Below, in pieces: positions 51,070 to 51,146 of a stretch of 51,146 nt of DNA (its first letter is position 1; each line of letters begins with the position of its first letter). The notes below the pieces were generated by a model, which saw only the letters and a list, made by a program, of their open reading frames with translations, was not told the DNA's origin and searched no databases. The position numbers were made by a program, and so were the translations under genes. Origin of the DNA: JAUUZT01 sp964654015 (lineage in GTDB: Bacteria; Chloroflexota; Dehalococcoidia; GIF9; AB-539-J10); NCBI GenBank assembly GCA_964654015.1, contig CAZZHQ010000007.1:1-51146 (forward strand), in the 5' to 3' direction.

Positions 51070-51139
51070 AAAACGAATAAACGTATATCCGGAAAAACGA
51101 ATAAACAAATTATCCTATTGATTCGCTTTTTGGAAGCGA
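51070..51139. repeat. short direct repeat and hairpin at the window end
   Basis: AAAACGAATAAAC occurs twice (51070-51082 and 51094-51106, 24-base period). TCGCTT-TTTGG-AAGCGA (51123-51139) forms a perfect 6-bp hairpin. This lies after the methyltransferase stop. There is no T-run after the hairpin, so a terminator is doubtful. Confidence 0.4.
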
Positions 51140-51146
51140 CGAGTCC

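Noticed and set aside
51061..51146. Start of a CRISPR array
   Set aside because: Repeats are only 13 bases with an 11-base spacer and just two copies; far below CRISPR unit size.

Overview
The window looks like chromosome of a strictly anaerobic, corrinoid-using bacterium of the Chloroflexota, most likely the class Dehalococcoidia or a close uncultured relative. This is inferred from gene content: a class III (oxygen-sensitive) ribonucleotide reductase only, cobalamin adenosyltransferase beside a free-standing methionine-synthase reactivation domain, a bacterial Elp3, a T-box-controlled TrpB2-type synthase, and several archaeal-flavoured genes (dCTP deaminase/dUTPase-like protein, winged-helix regulator, archaemetzincin, Trm9-like methyltransferase). 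The DNA is moderately AT-rich. No prophage, insertion sequence or CRISPR array is visible. Most genes are housekeeping genes in short operons on both strands.

Layout. 1-300: tRNA cluster on the minus strand (Thr-TGT, Tyr-GTA, Thr-GGT cut by the window edge) behind a strong promoter. 450-4900: zinc-ribbon protein, dUTPase-like gene, YbaK, RluB, CobO, a gap with possible small-gene remnants, and the B12-dependent methionine synthase activation protein. 4900-9200: nrdG, nrdD and an aminotransferase. 9400-14700: archaeal-type regulator, endonuclease III, nucleoside hydrolase, C45 acyltransferase/hydrolase, DUF167 and MtaB. 14800-17650: a three-gene ABC system with an exported, membrane-anchored NEW3-domain protein. 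17800-25200: RecJ, Lgt, FtsY, a Fur-family regulator with a His-rich membrane protein and a striking operator, MrfA-type helicase and DUF503. 25300-29500: N-acyl-D-amino-acid deacylase, MlrC-like peptidase and MBL hydrolase. 29550-38340: a plus-strand run holding the methyl cycle (MTA phosphorylase, S-adenosylhomocysteinase, SAM synthetase), archaemetzincin, two split kinase-like proteins, a PHP phosphoesterase and a phosphohexomutase. 38340-39380: AT-rich patch with a frameshifted membrane gene and a possible attC-like structure, then tRNA-Ser and tRNA-Ala. 39600-41700: CcdA, a thioredoxin lipoprotein and DegV. 41770-46100: FabF, a short FakA-like kinase, FakB/DegV and PlsX (fatty-acid activation and phospholipid entry). 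46200-48100: TrpB2 under a T-box plus a Trp-codon leader peptide. 48300-51060: HAD hydrolase, Elp3 and, divergently, a Trm9/ALKBH8-like methyltransferase.

The most notable systems are: (i) the divergent elp3/trm9-like pair, which suggests a bacterial cm5U to mcm5U wobble-uridine pathway; (ii) the stacked T-box, Trp-rich leader peptide and trpB2 arrangement; (iii) a Fur-family regulator whose promoter carries a 14-bp perfect inverted repeat over the -35 and which probably makes a leaderless transcript; and (iv) a compact FakA lacking its C-terminal domain in a FakB-PlsX-FabF neighbourhood. All assignments come from reading the sequence and remembered family motifs; no database search was run.
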